Source: Zunongwangia sp. HGR-M22 (GTDB lineage Bacteria > Bacteroidota > Bacteroidia > Flavobacteriales > Flavobacteriaceae). Taken from it: DNA of 64,000 bases. Every line of letters starts with the position of its first letter. Within the stretch, counting starts at the first letter, position 1. Positions 53,250 to 61,700 of this stretch are shown piece by piece. Where the stretch lies: the NCBI RefSeq assembly GCF_027594425.1, contig NZ_CP115159.1, positions 2,813,001 through 2,877,000 of the forward strand. Direction: 5' to 3'. The position numbers and the translations under genes are program-made. The notes under the pieces were generated by a model. The model was given only the letters and a program-made list of their open reading frames with translations. It did no database searches and had not been told where the DNA came from.

Positions 53250-54233
53250 TTAGTTATTAGGAATCCAAGAATTGTAGTTTCCAGAAAATATATTTTTCAG
53301 TGTATATTTTTTTACCTCTTTTTTATTCAGCTGATGCGACCAGCTTACACGAGTATTTGGCGATGCCCCTTCGCCTTTACTGTTATATTCTGCGTAATAA
53401 GTAGTTTTTTCTTTCTGCGGAAACATTTTATCGCCCGTCCACGGATCCCAACCTTTTTCTACAATATGATCGCCTAAAGTTGAATTGATAAAAACCGTTT
53501 TAGCATATGAACGCCAAGGCCTGCCCAAATACACTTTATCTATACCATCTTTCGCAATTAGGTTACAGTTGAAAAACACATAGCCAAATTCCTGATTTTG
53601 GGGTGTAGCTGCCGCTGTAACGTAAGAATTTGCTAAACTCTTAATCGTACAATCTTCAAAAACACAGGTCGCTTCCCCAAAAATAAAATCGGTCGTGCCT
53701 TCAATATAGCAGTTTTTGTAGTATTGACGACTTCCTTCAGTAGCTGTGTACAAAGTGTCTTGACAACCTAATAAATTGCAGTTTTCAGCAATAAATCGAT
53801 CGCCCTCTACATGAAGCGCTACCGCCTGCCCACGATTGCACCAGGTATTTTGAACGCTTAGATTTCTAAAATGAATATCATCGCCTTGTACTAATACGGT
53901 AGAAGAAGTAAATGTTGACAGTTCTTTCCCAGTAACCGCATCAATTTTACCGGAATAATCATTTCCTGTAATAATCGTGTTTTCTTTATTCTCCCCAATT
54001 AAGGTTAATTGATGTTTCCAGCTGGGAATAACCAGTTTTTCTTGATAAGTTCCATTTTTAATGAATATTTCAACCTCGCCCGGACCTAAATCTCGAGTGG
54101 AATTTATCGCTTCTTGAATAGTTCTGAAATCGCCACTTCCATCCTGAGCGACTGTTAGTTTAAGATAAGGGTCTTTTGCCGTAGCACACTGAACTACCAA
54201 TAAGAAAGCGAAGATATTTACTAGTATTTTCAT
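53250..54233 (-). CDS. CE8 pectin methylesterase, secreted
   Basis: This 327-residue parallel beta-helix has a signal peptide (to about LLVVQCATA, with a Cys that might be a lipobox). All CE8 blocks are present: VAQDGSGDFRTIQEAI, RGQAVALHVEGDR, GCQDTLYT with the acid/base Asp, EGTTDFIFGEA with the nucleophile Asp, and YLGRPWRSYAKT with the substrate-binding Arg and Trp. It hydrolyses methyl esters of galacturonate and so prepares substrate for PL9 and GH28. It lies between the alpha/beta esterase (3-base gap) and PL9 (17-base gap). Confidence 0.93.
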   Translation of the reverse strand: MKILVNIFAFLLVVQCATAKDPYLKLTVAQDGSGDFRTIQEAINSTRDLGPGEVEIFIKNGTYQEKLVIPSWKHQLTLIGENKENTIITGNDYSGKIDAVTGKELSTFTSSTVLVQGDDIHFRNLSVQNTWCNRGQAVALHVEGDRFIAENCNLLGCQDTLYTATEGSRQYYKNCYIEGTTDFIFGEATCVFEDCTIKSLANSYVTAAATPQNQEFGYVFFNCNLIAKDGIDKVYLGRPWRSYAKTVFINSTLGDHIVEKGWDPWTGDKMFPQKEKTTYYAEYNSKGEGASPNTRVSWSHQLNKKEVKKYTLKNIFSGNYNSWIPNN

Positions 54234-54236
54234 AGA

Positions 54237-55196
54237 TTATTGATTAAATATTTTGTTTAAAAATGAAACGGTAAACTCTACCGTAGGCTCAAACCAAGGT
54301 TCTAATAACCAAAAAGAATGTGGAGAACCCTCCAACGTATGAACTTCAGAATAGATATTATTTTTATTTAAAATTTTAACCATATCATCACGACCTGCGT
54401 GAAATCTTGGCATGGAACTATTGATAAATAAAGTTGGTGGTGTATTTTCATCGACATACTCTAAAGGTGAAGCTTCTTTCCAATTTTTTGGATTTTCAGT
54501 ACGAGATCCATTCAACCAAAGTCCGGCAATTTCACCTTCCGCACTGGCCTCAGGATGAACAAATGAAACAATACCATCTACATTTACAATAGCCTGAACT
54601 GCTGAAGAAATTGCTTCATTTTTTTCATTGTACAATTCTGAATTAGGCGTTACCCCAACTAAAGCTGCTAATTGCGCTCCTGCAGAAGTGCCTAAAACGG
54701 CAATCTTATTCGGATTTAATTTATAGGTTTCAGCGTTTTTTCGCATCCACCGTAAAGCATCTTTTAAATCGATTACTGCTGCCGGGTAAATTGCTTCGGG
54801 ACTTAACCGATATGAAGCGGTAACCGCTACAAATCCATTATCAGCAAGATGTTGCGCCATAATTCGCTGGTTTTCCTTACTACCGGAAATCCAACCGCCG
54901 CCGTGAATTAACAGCACGCCAGGACAATTTTTATCATTTTTTACTGAAGGGTAATAAACATCTAACTTTAAGTTTGACGTCTTTGTTTTTTTATAAGTGA
55001 TGTCCTTGGCAGCAATAAAACTATTTGATTCTAAAGGCTGAATTGGCTTTATAAAAGGATAGTCTTTTTTAAACTTCTCTACCGTCGTGGTAATGGTATA
55101 AGGGCGTACTTCTACTTTTTTTTGAGCAGAAGCACAAGCCCCTATAACCAAAGTTACAAACACAACAATGAAATTTTTAATGCTACTACTATACAT
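54237..55196 (-). CDS. Alpha/beta-hydrolase esterase (HSL/acetyl-esterase type), secreted or lipoprotein
   Basis: This 319-residue protein has a hydrophobic N-terminus with VIGACASAQ, a plausible lipobox. The oxyanion-hole motif is LLIHGGGWISG, the nucleophile is in VLGTSAGAQLAA, and the histidine is in GSPHSFWLLEPW. The fold is that of hormone-sensitive-lipase-type carbohydrate esterases. In this operon it probably removes acetyl or another acyl group from pectin oligosaccharides (inference). Its start shares one base with the stop of the upstream SGNH esterase gene. Confidence 0.8.
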   Translation of the reverse strand: MYSSSIKNFIVVFVTLVIGACASAQKKVEVRPYTITTTVEKFKKDYPFIKPIQPLESNSFIAAKDITYKKTKTSNLKLDVYYPSVKNDKNCPGVLLIHGGGWISGSKENQRIMAQHLADNGFVAVTASYRLSPEAIYPAAVIDLKDALRWMRKNAETYKLNPNKIAVLGTSAGAQLAALVGVTPNSELYNEKNEAISSAVQAIVNVDGIVSFVHPEASAEGEIAGLWLNGSRTENPKNWKEASPLEYVDENTPPTLFINSSMPRFHAGRDDMVKILNKNNIYSEVHTLEGSPHSFWLLEPWFEPTVEFTVSFLNKIFNQ

Positions 55197-56041
55197 TATT
55201 TTGTATTGATTTTCTTCAACTCGTTAAATACCAACTGTGCAATTGCTTCTGCACCTTTTGGTTGAAAATGAGTATTATCTTTTTGACCATCGGGATAAGC
55301 TTCATATTTACCCGCAGGTAAATTCATAAAGTAATTTTCGGTTACAAAATCTTTGCCTTTTTTAGAAAAGTAATCCATCGACAACTGATTTAAATCAATT
55401 AATTCTACATTCATTTCTTTAGCAATATCTTTTGGGGCCTGATCGTATTCTCCGTGTACATTTTGTAAATGACCGTCTTCCCAAGGATAATTTCTAGCCA
55501 CCGGAGTTAAAATAATAGGAGTAGCTCCTTTCTCTCGAGACTGACTTACAAAAAGTCTTAAAAACTCTTTATAACCTTCAATATCTACATAACGTTCTGT
55601 TTTATCTTCGGCAGCATCATTATGCCCAAATTGCATAATCACTACATCGTTTTCTTTTAAATTTTCAAAAACACTTCGCCATCTACCTTCTTGAAAAAAG
55701 GTACGGGTACTACGGCCGCCACGAGCACGATCGTCTACAATAACAGAATCGGAGTGAATAATGTTTTTTACTTCAGCTAAACTATCTTTTACAAAAAATT
55801 CCTGAAATACTTGTCCCCAGCCCGTAACCGGATAGCGAGTTTCCATATAATCTTTGCCGGGTTCATAATCATCGGCATAATTTGCCATTGTAGAATCGCC
55901 AATTAAATATATAGTTTGAGAGTTTTGCTGAGTCGATTTTTCCTGATTAGAAGCTTCAGAAGATTCTTTCTTTTCTTCAGCACAGCCCTGCACTAAAAAA
56001 GCGGCACAACTAATAATTACAATTTTTTTTAACAAATTCAT
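55196..56041 (-). CDS. SGNH-hydrolase rhamnogalacturonan acetylesterase (CE12-like) lipoprotein
   Basis: This 281-residue lipoprotein (AAFLVQGCAEEKKE) has a Ser/Gln/Glu-rich linker. The SGNH blocks are LIGDSTMANYA with the nucleophile, RGGRSTRTFF, MQFGHNDAAEDK, and the C-terminal DNTHFQPKGAEAI Asp-His pair. It resembles the other CE12-like protein (51222-51986) but has a longer insertion before block II. The expected reaction is deacetylation of rhamnogalacturonan; the lipoprotein form suggests a membrane-anchored location. It lies six bases after the GH43 gene. Confidence 0.85.
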   Translation of the reverse strand: MNLLKKIVIISCAAFLVQGCAEEKKESSEASNQEKSTQQNSQTIYLIGDSTMANYADDYEPGKDYMETRYPVTGWGQVFQEFFVKDSLAEVKNIIHSDSVIVDDRARGGRSTRTFFQEGRWRSVFENLKENDVVIMQFGHNDAAEDKTERYVDIEGYKEFLRLFVSQSREKGATPIILTPVARNYPWEDGHLQNVHGEYDQAPKDIAKEMNVELIDLNQLSMDYFSKKGKDFVTENYFMNLPAGKYEAYPDGQKDNTHFQPKGAEAIAQLVFNELKKINTK

Positions 56042-56047
56042 CTTTTT

Positions 56048-57676
56048 CTACTTGGTAATTCTAAAATATTCAACATCAGCATAACCTCCTCGTTTAGCAC
56101 CGGTGGGGCTTATACTGAACAAACCTATTTTTGTGCCAATCCATTTTCCTACCCGTGCTTTAAAAGGCTTTCCTATTTCTTTATAGTTTTTATCATTTTC
56201 GCTATATAAAAATTGACATTGCGCATCTGGTTTTGATACCTCAACTTTTACGTAAACCGTATTCGATTTTAATTTTTTCTCTTCTAAAACTTTTTCTTTT
56301 TCACCTTTATCAGCATTTTTAGCCTCGGTTTGTTGTATATAAAAATCACCGTCTTTTTCTGTAATTGTCAAGGTAAAATAATCTCTACCCATAACGATTA
56401 AACCAGCTTTACGTTGCATTTCAGCATCTTCAGGAGTCAATGTAATTTTAGAACTTGCCGTAAACTCTGGTGCCGCAAATTTTTGTAAAAGTAGGTTGGG
56501 AACATCCCAAAGATTTTTAGCTTCTTCAGGCTGAGCTATACTGAATAACCTTAAATAATCATTCCCCGGTAATTTAGCGTGCCATAATACATTTGGATTC
56601 GCGTTCCATTGCCATTGAATTCCTAAACTATCACCGGTAAATTCATCGGTTTCTTTAGGGGTTACTACGGAATATGTTTTGCCAACATTCGGTTTTTTAT
56701 GCTGAAGTACCGGTTCTCCAATACCGTTACCATCTTGATCTTTTCCCATTACCGGCCAATCGTTTTTCCAGCTCATCGGTTGCAAATGCACAATTCTTCC
56801 GTAGGCATCTTTATCTTGAAAGTGATAGAACCAATCTTCTCCTTTTGGAGTTTCTACCCAAGCGCCTTGGTGCGGACCGTTAATTTTGGTACTTCCTTGC
56901 TCAAGAACAACTTTTTCTTCATAAGGACCGTAAACATTTTTAGAACGAAGAATTAATTGCCATCCCGTGGAAACTCCGCCAGCCGGAGAAAAAATGTAAT
57001 AATAGCCATTTCTTTTGTAGAATTTTGAACCTTCTACAGTTTCGTGATCTTCGTGACCATCGAAAACGTGTCGACCTTCGTCCAAAACCTTAGTACCATC
57101 GGGAGACATTTTACGTACCGTTAATAAACTTTTTACACCGGCACGACTTCCTGCCCAGGCGTGTACTAAATAGGCTTTCCCATCTTCGTCCCAAAGCGGA
57201 CAAGGATCGATAGCGCCTTTTGCCTCCATAACTAAAACAGGTGCTGACCACTCACCGGCCGGATCGTCGGTTTTTACCATATAAATCCCAAAATCAGGAT
57301 CTCCCCAATAAATATAAAATTCGTCGTTGTGATAGCGAATTGCCGGAGCCCAAACTCCGTTACCGTGTTGTGGTGTTTCAAAATTTGCTACCGGAACCTG
57401 TTTAGGAAGCGCATAATTAATCAACTCCCAATTCACCATATCTTTAGAATGTAAAATTGGTAATCCTGGAGCTGCATTGAAACTAGAAGCCGTCATATAA
57501 TAATCGTCGCCTGCTCTAATTACATCTGGATCTGAATAATCTGAATGCAGAATCGGATTCTTATAAGTACCATCTCCCTGATCTGCCACCCATACTTCAG
57601 AAACGTAATTATCATTTTTTTGTGCCAAAACGGAACCGGCAATGAATAAAAATAAATATATGGGAGAAAACTTCAT
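56048..57676 (-). CDS. GH43 glycosidase with C-terminal beta-sandwich, secreted
   Basis: This 542-residue protein has a signal peptide (to about AGSVLAQ). The five-bladed propeller has the GH43 acids: Asp in YSDPDVIRAG, Asp in GAIDPCPLWDEDG and Glu in ETVEGSKFYKR. NGVWAPAIRYHNDEFYIYWG is the usual second-blade motif. The C-terminal ~190 residues form a concanavalin-like sandwich with FAAPEFTASSKITL and AGLIVMGRDY. This architecture is that of the beta-xylosidase/alpha-L-arabinofuranosidase subfamilies (GH43_12-like is my best guess). In the operon it may remove arabinose or xylose from the backbone side chains; the sugar is not determined. Confidence 0.87.
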   Translation of the reverse strand: MKFSPIYLFLFIAGSVLAQKNDNYVSEVWVADQGDGTYKNPILHSDYSDPDVIRAGDDYYMTASSFNAAPGLPILHSKDMVNWELINYALPKQVPVANFETPQHGNGVWAPAIRYHNDEFYIYWGDPDFGIYMVKTDDPAGEWSAPVLVMEAKGAIDPCPLWDEDGKAYLVHAWAGSRAGVKSLLTVRKMSPDGTKVLDEGRHVFDGHEDHETVEGSKFYKRNGYYYIFSPAGGVSTGWQLILRSKNVYGPYEEKVVLEQGSTKINGPHQGAWVETPKGEDWFYHFQDKDAYGRIVHLQPMSWKNDWPVMGKDQDGNGIGEPVLQHKKPNVGKTYSVVTPKETDEFTGDSLGIQWQWNANPNVLWHAKLPGNDYLRLFSIAQPEEAKNLWDVPNLLLQKFAAPEFTASSKITLTPEDAEMQRKAGLIVMGRDYFTLTITEKDGDFYIQQTEAKNADKGEKEKVLEEKKLKSNTVYVKVEVSKPDAQCQFLYSENDKNYKEIGKPFKARVGKWIGTKIGLFSISPTGAKRGGYADVEYFRITK

Positions 57677-57681
57677 TTTGA

Positions 57682-58941
57682 TTACTTATTTAGTTCTAAA
57701 CTAGCCATAATAAATGGTCCGGTTCCTTTTGGATCGTTAGAACGGATTTCTTCATTTACATAATATTCAAACGAAGCATCACGATACGGATTTCCGCCAA
57801 GCCCCGCTACCGCACAACATTGATTTAAGTTCACAGTCCCGTCATCTTCAACAGTTACCAGATTATTTATAATTCCCTGATAGGTTTTTTCAGCTTCCTG
57901 TTTAAAACTTTCAGGTAAATATCCTTTATTGGCTCCTTTAGCAAACGTGTAAGCAAACATTGATGAGCCTGTAGCTTCAAGATAATTGCCCTCTTTATCG
58001 GCTTTATCTAAAACCTGATAGTAAAGTCCGGTTTCTTGATCCTGAACTTTTAGTAAAGCTTCAGCATATTGGTTTAAATAACCGATTATTTTTTCTCTAC
58101 CAGGGTGATCTTCTGGTAAGTAATCTAAAACATCTACCATCGCCATACCGTACCAGCCCATTGCTCTAGACCAAAAGTTAGGAGAAGTACCGGTTTCTTT
58201 ATTTGCCCATTTTTGTTCTTTGCTTTCATCCCAACCGTGATATAACAACCCGGTTTCTTGATCTAAAGTATGTTTTTGAATTAAATCAAATTGATGTACA
58301 ATTTCGTTATACGCTTCTTCAGCTTTTTCACCTTCCGAAAACATTTTAGTATAATGCGTATAAAAAGGTTCTGCCATATAAAGTCCATCTAACCACATTT
58401 GATGTGTGTAACGTTTTTTATGCCAAAATCCACCATCTGAAGTTTTTGGCTGCCCAGCAAGTTGTTTTCTTAAAGTATCTGCGGCTTTTTTGAAGCGTTC
58501 TTCTTTAGTTTTTGGATATAAGTACAATAAAACATCTCCAGATTTTATCATATCCAGATTATATTTTTCTATATCATAAGTTTTGATAGTACCATCTTCC
58601 TGAACTAAAGCATCTGCATAATCGTAGATATAATCGTAATATGTTTCTTTTTGCGTTTGTTCATATACTCTTTGTGCTGCGGTTAACACCAATCCGTTCG
58701 TATAACTCCACCTCGGCTTATCTACGAAATCAAGTTTCGACGCTTCAGGAAATCTTTTTATTTCAGAAAGCATCATACGTTCTGACCATTTAAGATCTTC
58801 AGAAATTTCTTTTGCTGAAACCTCTTTCTTTGATTCAGCATCCTCTTTGGAACTATTTTCATTTTTACAAGAAAACATTCCAAATAAAATCAAAGCTATA
58901 ACTGCCGAACTTATAATTATACTATATTCTTTTTTATTCAT
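57682..58941 (-). CDS. GH105 unsaturated rhamnogalacturonyl/galacturonyl hydrolase lipoprotein
   Basis: This is a 419-residue (alpha/alpha)6-barrel lipoprotein (FGMFSCKNENSS). Key GH105 blocks are WHKKRYTHQMWLDGLYMAEP, with the catalytic Asp in MWLDG, and NFWSRAMGWYGMAMVDVLDY; later CCAVAGLGGNPYRDASFEYY is the typical C-terminal motif. The enzyme hydrates and removes 4,5-unsaturated galacturonate from the non-reducing end of oligosaccharides made by lyases such as PL9. Its product is the substrate of the KdgF cupin in the same operon. It ends one base before DUF4861's stop region, implying co-translation. Confidence 0.9.
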   Translation of the reverse strand: MNKKEYSIIISSAVIALILFGMFSCKNENSSKEDAESKKEVSAKEISEDLKWSERMMLSEIKRFPEASKLDFVDKPRWSYTNGLVLTAAQRVYEQTQKETYYDYIYDYADALVQEDGTIKTYDIEKYNLDMIKSGDVLLYLYPKTKEERFKKAADTLRKQLAGQPKTSDGGFWHKKRYTHQMWLDGLYMAEPFYTHYTKMFSEGEKAEEAYNEIVHQFDLIQKHTLDQETGLLYHGWDESKEQKWANKETGTSPNFWSRAMGWYGMAMVDVLDYLPEDHPGREKIIGYLNQYAEALLKVQDQETGLYYQVLDKADKEGNYLEATGSSMFAYTFAKGANKGYLPESFKQEAEKTYQGIINNLVTVEDDGTVNLNQCCAVAGLGGNPYRDASFEYYVNEEIRSNDPKGTGPFIMASLELNK

Positions 58942-58942
58942 C

Positions 58943-59974
58943 TTAATATAATTTACCGTTTTCCTGGAGCTTGTTTAAATGTTCATCAAGACTTTTCATG
59001 AAGTCTTCTTTATTTTGTATTCCGTTTTTTTCCTGCTGCCAAGCAGCTAGGATGTAATAATTGATATCTTTCGTAGTAGGTTTAAAAATAATCAGGTGAT
59101 CATGAGGTCCATCATGAACCTTTTCAATTTCTGAAACTTTATAGAAAATTGCCATTCCTAAATGGTCTTCATCACTCACCAAAGTTTGAGTGCCATAGGT
59201 TGCTATATAACCCCATTCTCCATCTTTACTTTTCTTTTCGACAAGATCAATATCCTCAAATTTCACGATTCCAGTAGTTAATCCATCAATTTCAGTAGAA
59301 GGAGTCAAGCTAATTTTGCTAAACCTTCCTTCTGGATAAATCGTAAATTTAGCATCAAGATCAATTGTATCCTCTCCTGTTTTCCATCCATCATAATCAA
59401 TCATCACAGACGAACTTGCAGACGAATTTTCTACGGAAGCAATGGTTTTTTCAACATTTCTGAAATGCGCTACAGAATCGTTCATAAACCTTCCGTAACC
59501 GCCAAGACCTACAGATTTTCCAGCTTTAAGAATATCCTGCCCCCACCCAGAATCATGGTGATAATCCTCATAGTTTTCCTGGCCTATATAGGGCAAAACA
59601 ATGGTATCTGTTTTTTTACCCCAAATATCTATCGCATTTCTCCAATCTAAATAAAATCGAAATCCAACCTTACTGTTTTCCCAGCCCGGACCTTCATACC
59701 GAATATAATACGCATGATCGGAATGCCCCTCAGGAAGTTGAAGTGAATCTACATTTTCGAATTCACCTCCGCCAAACTTTTTTGGTTCCCAGTCATCTCC
59801 TTTTCTAATGGAAAGCTCTGCGTAGGTTTTTGCAGTTTTATCAGGTTTTTGCCAACTGGTTTCTTTGGTTTCTACTGTTGTTTCATTTTGATTTTCAGCT
59901 TCTTTTTTTTCTTCTTTACACGCGGTAAAAAATAAGGCTGAAACCATAAATGTTGGTAGGATAATTCTCTTCAT
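58943..59974 (-). CDS. DUF4861-like lipoprotein
   Basis: I choose the ATG at 59974 (MKRIILPTFMVSALFFTACKEE, a clear lipoprotein signal); the frame stays open to an ATG at 60028, but that would put a charged leader in front. The 343-residue product begins with a Glu/Thr-rich linker. A beta-rich domain follows with YYIRYEGPGWENSKVGFRFY, NAIDIWGKKTD, HHDSGWGQDILKAGKSVGLG and LGMAIFYKV. It matches my recollection of DUF4861, common next to GH105 and rhamnogalacturonan enzymes in Bacteroidota. The supersandwich look suggests a carbohydrate-active protein; no activity is assigned. A hairpin lies between it and the upstream SusD. Confidence 0.75.
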   Translation of the reverse strand: MKRIILPTFMVSALFFTACKEEKKEAENQNETTVETKETSWQKPDKTAKTYAELSIRKGDDWEPKKFGGGEFENVDSLQLPEGHSDHAYYIRYEGPGWENSKVGFRFYLDWRNAIDIWGKKTDTIVLPYIGQENYEDYHHDSGWGQDILKAGKSVGLGGYGRFMNDSVAHFRNVEKTIASVENSSASSSVMIDYDGWKTGEDTIDLDAKFTIYPEGRFSKISLTPSTEIDGLTTGIVKFEDIDLVEKKSKDGEWGYIATYGTQTLVSDEDHLGMAIFYKVSEIEKVHDGPHDHLIIFKPTTKDINYYILAAWQQEKNGIQNKEDFMKSLDEHLNKLQENGKLY

Positions 59975-60008
59975 AATTTTTTCGGTTTTTAGTTTTATAA
60001 ATAGCCAA

Positions 60009-60037
60009 AGAGAAGCTTTAAAATTCAAAGCTCCTCT
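60009..60037 (-). terminator. Hairpin between SusD and DUF4861 (attenuating terminator or mRNA-end structure)
   Basis: On the coding strand AGAGGAGCTTT and AAAGCTTCTCT form an 11-bp stem with one G-U pair around GAATTTT, followed by TTGGCTATTTAT. It lies about 47 bases after the SusD stop and 35 before the DUF4861 start. The T-run is imperfect, so partial termination, giving more SusC/SusD than enzyme mRNA, is likelier than a full stop. No CAGGAT motif lies in this gap. Confidence 0.55.
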
Positions 60038-60083
60038 TCTGACTAACCAATCAACTTAAAAATAAAATCTAAACATGTACTAA

Positions 60084-61697
60084 CTATTGATATGCCGGAT
60101 TTTGTGGAAATTCATTATTTTGATTAAGATCTAATGCTGATTGAGGTATTGGTCTTAGAATTTTCAACTCTCCATTAGCTCCGTTGAAATTCGACGCCTC
60201 TATAAGGTAATGATACCTAGAAGCTCTATCTACCAAAGTTCCTGTTCTTTTAAGATCAAACCACCTATGATATTCCCCTAAAAGCTCTCTACCTCTTTCA
60301 TCTAAAATATAATCAATATCAAAATCTGCTAAAGTTGCATCTTCTACTCCTGCGCGCTGTCTTACTGCATTCAATCTTGCTAGACCCGTTGTTGCATCAC
60401 CAGATTGCAGATAGGCTTCTGCAGCTACAAGATATGTTTCTGCCAGTCTAGAGATTACAATATCATTTCTATTTGTACTAATTCCGAAAGGTGCTTCTGG
60501 ATCGTCAAATTTCTTAACTGGTATCGTTTGATAATCATTAGAAGGATTTACTGAAGGAACATAGCTTCCATAATCATGGTATACGGCATCTGGATGCTCT
60601 TCTAAATAAGCCTGCTTAAAATCATCTGTATCATTCCAACTTGCCTCATAATAATGTTGTACTGGTAAACCTTCATAATCATCGGTTTCATAAAAAGCAA
60701 AATATGGATCGTATACTTCAGTCATAAACGTTGTATACCATCTATCATCATCTTCAGTAAATAAATCTATAGCATACTGTGTAGGACATAGCGTATAAGT
60801 TCTATAAGGTGCTTCACCAGCTATTTCAGATCCTCCTTGATATGGGCCAAAATACGAAGATTGTCTATGTCCTAATTCAAAAGGATCTGTACTAACAGAA
60901 CTTTCGTCGTACTGAACAGAAAATATAGTTCCTTGTTTAATGGAATAATCAGGAGTCCAAAGTTCAGCAAAAGAAAGACTTAATTCTTCCCCATTTATGG
61001 CCGCATCTGCATACTCTGCTGCCTGTGTAAAATCAGTTGAGCTTCCAAAATCTTCGTACGCTCTGGTAAGATAGACCTTCGCCAATAAATCTTTTACTGC
61101 TCTTTTGTTTACTCTTCCATTATAAGGGTTGTCGTCTACCATTTCTAGACTTTCTTCCAGTTCAGCGATGATAAAACTATAAACCTCTTCGGCCGAATTA
61201 CGATCAAATTCTAGTTTACGTTCTTGTATATAATCTGTAATTAAAGCAACACCTCCGTAAGTTTGAACCAGTAAAAAATAAGAATTTGCTCTTAAAAACT
61301 TTATAGCTCCAATTTGTTGAGATAGCTCTGAAGATTGCTCTGTTAAATCCCCATAGTAAACTCCCATATTAGCAGTTTGTATGGCTTTGTAACAAACATT
61401 ATATAAATGACCTACACCATCAGAATTAGAATTAAGCTGTGTATATCTACTTAAACCTGGTGGCTCATTCTCACGTCCTTCAGCATACATATCTGTTCCT
61501 GCAGCAAAAAGCCAAGGCTCGCCTCCATAAATTTCCCGTAAGAATCCATAATTAGCATTTACCAGCAAATTATATCCTTCAGTTGTTAAATAAAAATCTG
61601 TTGTTTCGTTGGATCTATTATCTTCTTCTAAATAATCCTGACATGATATCAAAATCATGGAAAATAATAGAAAGCTGATTTTATATATTTTATTCAT
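60084..61697 (-). CDS. SusD/RagB-like outer-membrane glycan-binding lipoprotein
   Basis: This 537-residue lipoprotein (MILISCQDYLEEDN) has TPR-like helices (GAIKFLRANSYFLLVQTYGG, ISRLAETYLVAAEAYLQSG) and the family C-terminus LRPIPQSALDLNQNNEFPQNPAYQ. It binds glycan on the cell surface with the SusC encoded three bases upstream. The downstream PL9, CE8, GH28 and GH105 genes suggest that the ligand is galacturonan or rhamnogalacturonan-I fragments. Confidence 0.94.
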   Translation of the reverse strand: MNKIYKISFLLFSMILISCQDYLEEDNRSNETTDFYLTTEGYNLLVNANYGFLREIYGGEPWLFAAGTDMYAEGRENEPPGLSRYTQLNSNSDGVGHLYNVCYKAIQTANMGVYYGDLTEQSSELSQQIGAIKFLRANSYFLLVQTYGGVALITDYIQERKLEFDRNSAEEVYSFIIAELEESLEMVDDNPYNGRVNKRAVKDLLAKVYLTRAYEDFGSSTDFTQAAEYADAAINGEELSLSFAELWTPDYSIKQGTIFSVQYDESSVSTDPFELGHRQSSYFGPYQGGSEIAGEAPYRTYTLCPTQYAIDLFTEDDDRWYTTFMTEVYDPYFAFYETDDYEGLPVQHYYEASWNDTDDFKQAYLEEHPDAVYHDYGSYVPSVNPSNDYQTIPVKKFDDPEAPFGISTNRNDIVISRLAETYLVAAEAYLQSGDATTGLARLNAVRQRAGVEDATLADFDIDYILDERGRELLGEYHRWFDLKRTGTLVDRASRYHYLIEASNFNGANGELKILRPIPQSALDLNQNNEFPQNPAYQ

Positions 61698-61700
61698 CTC

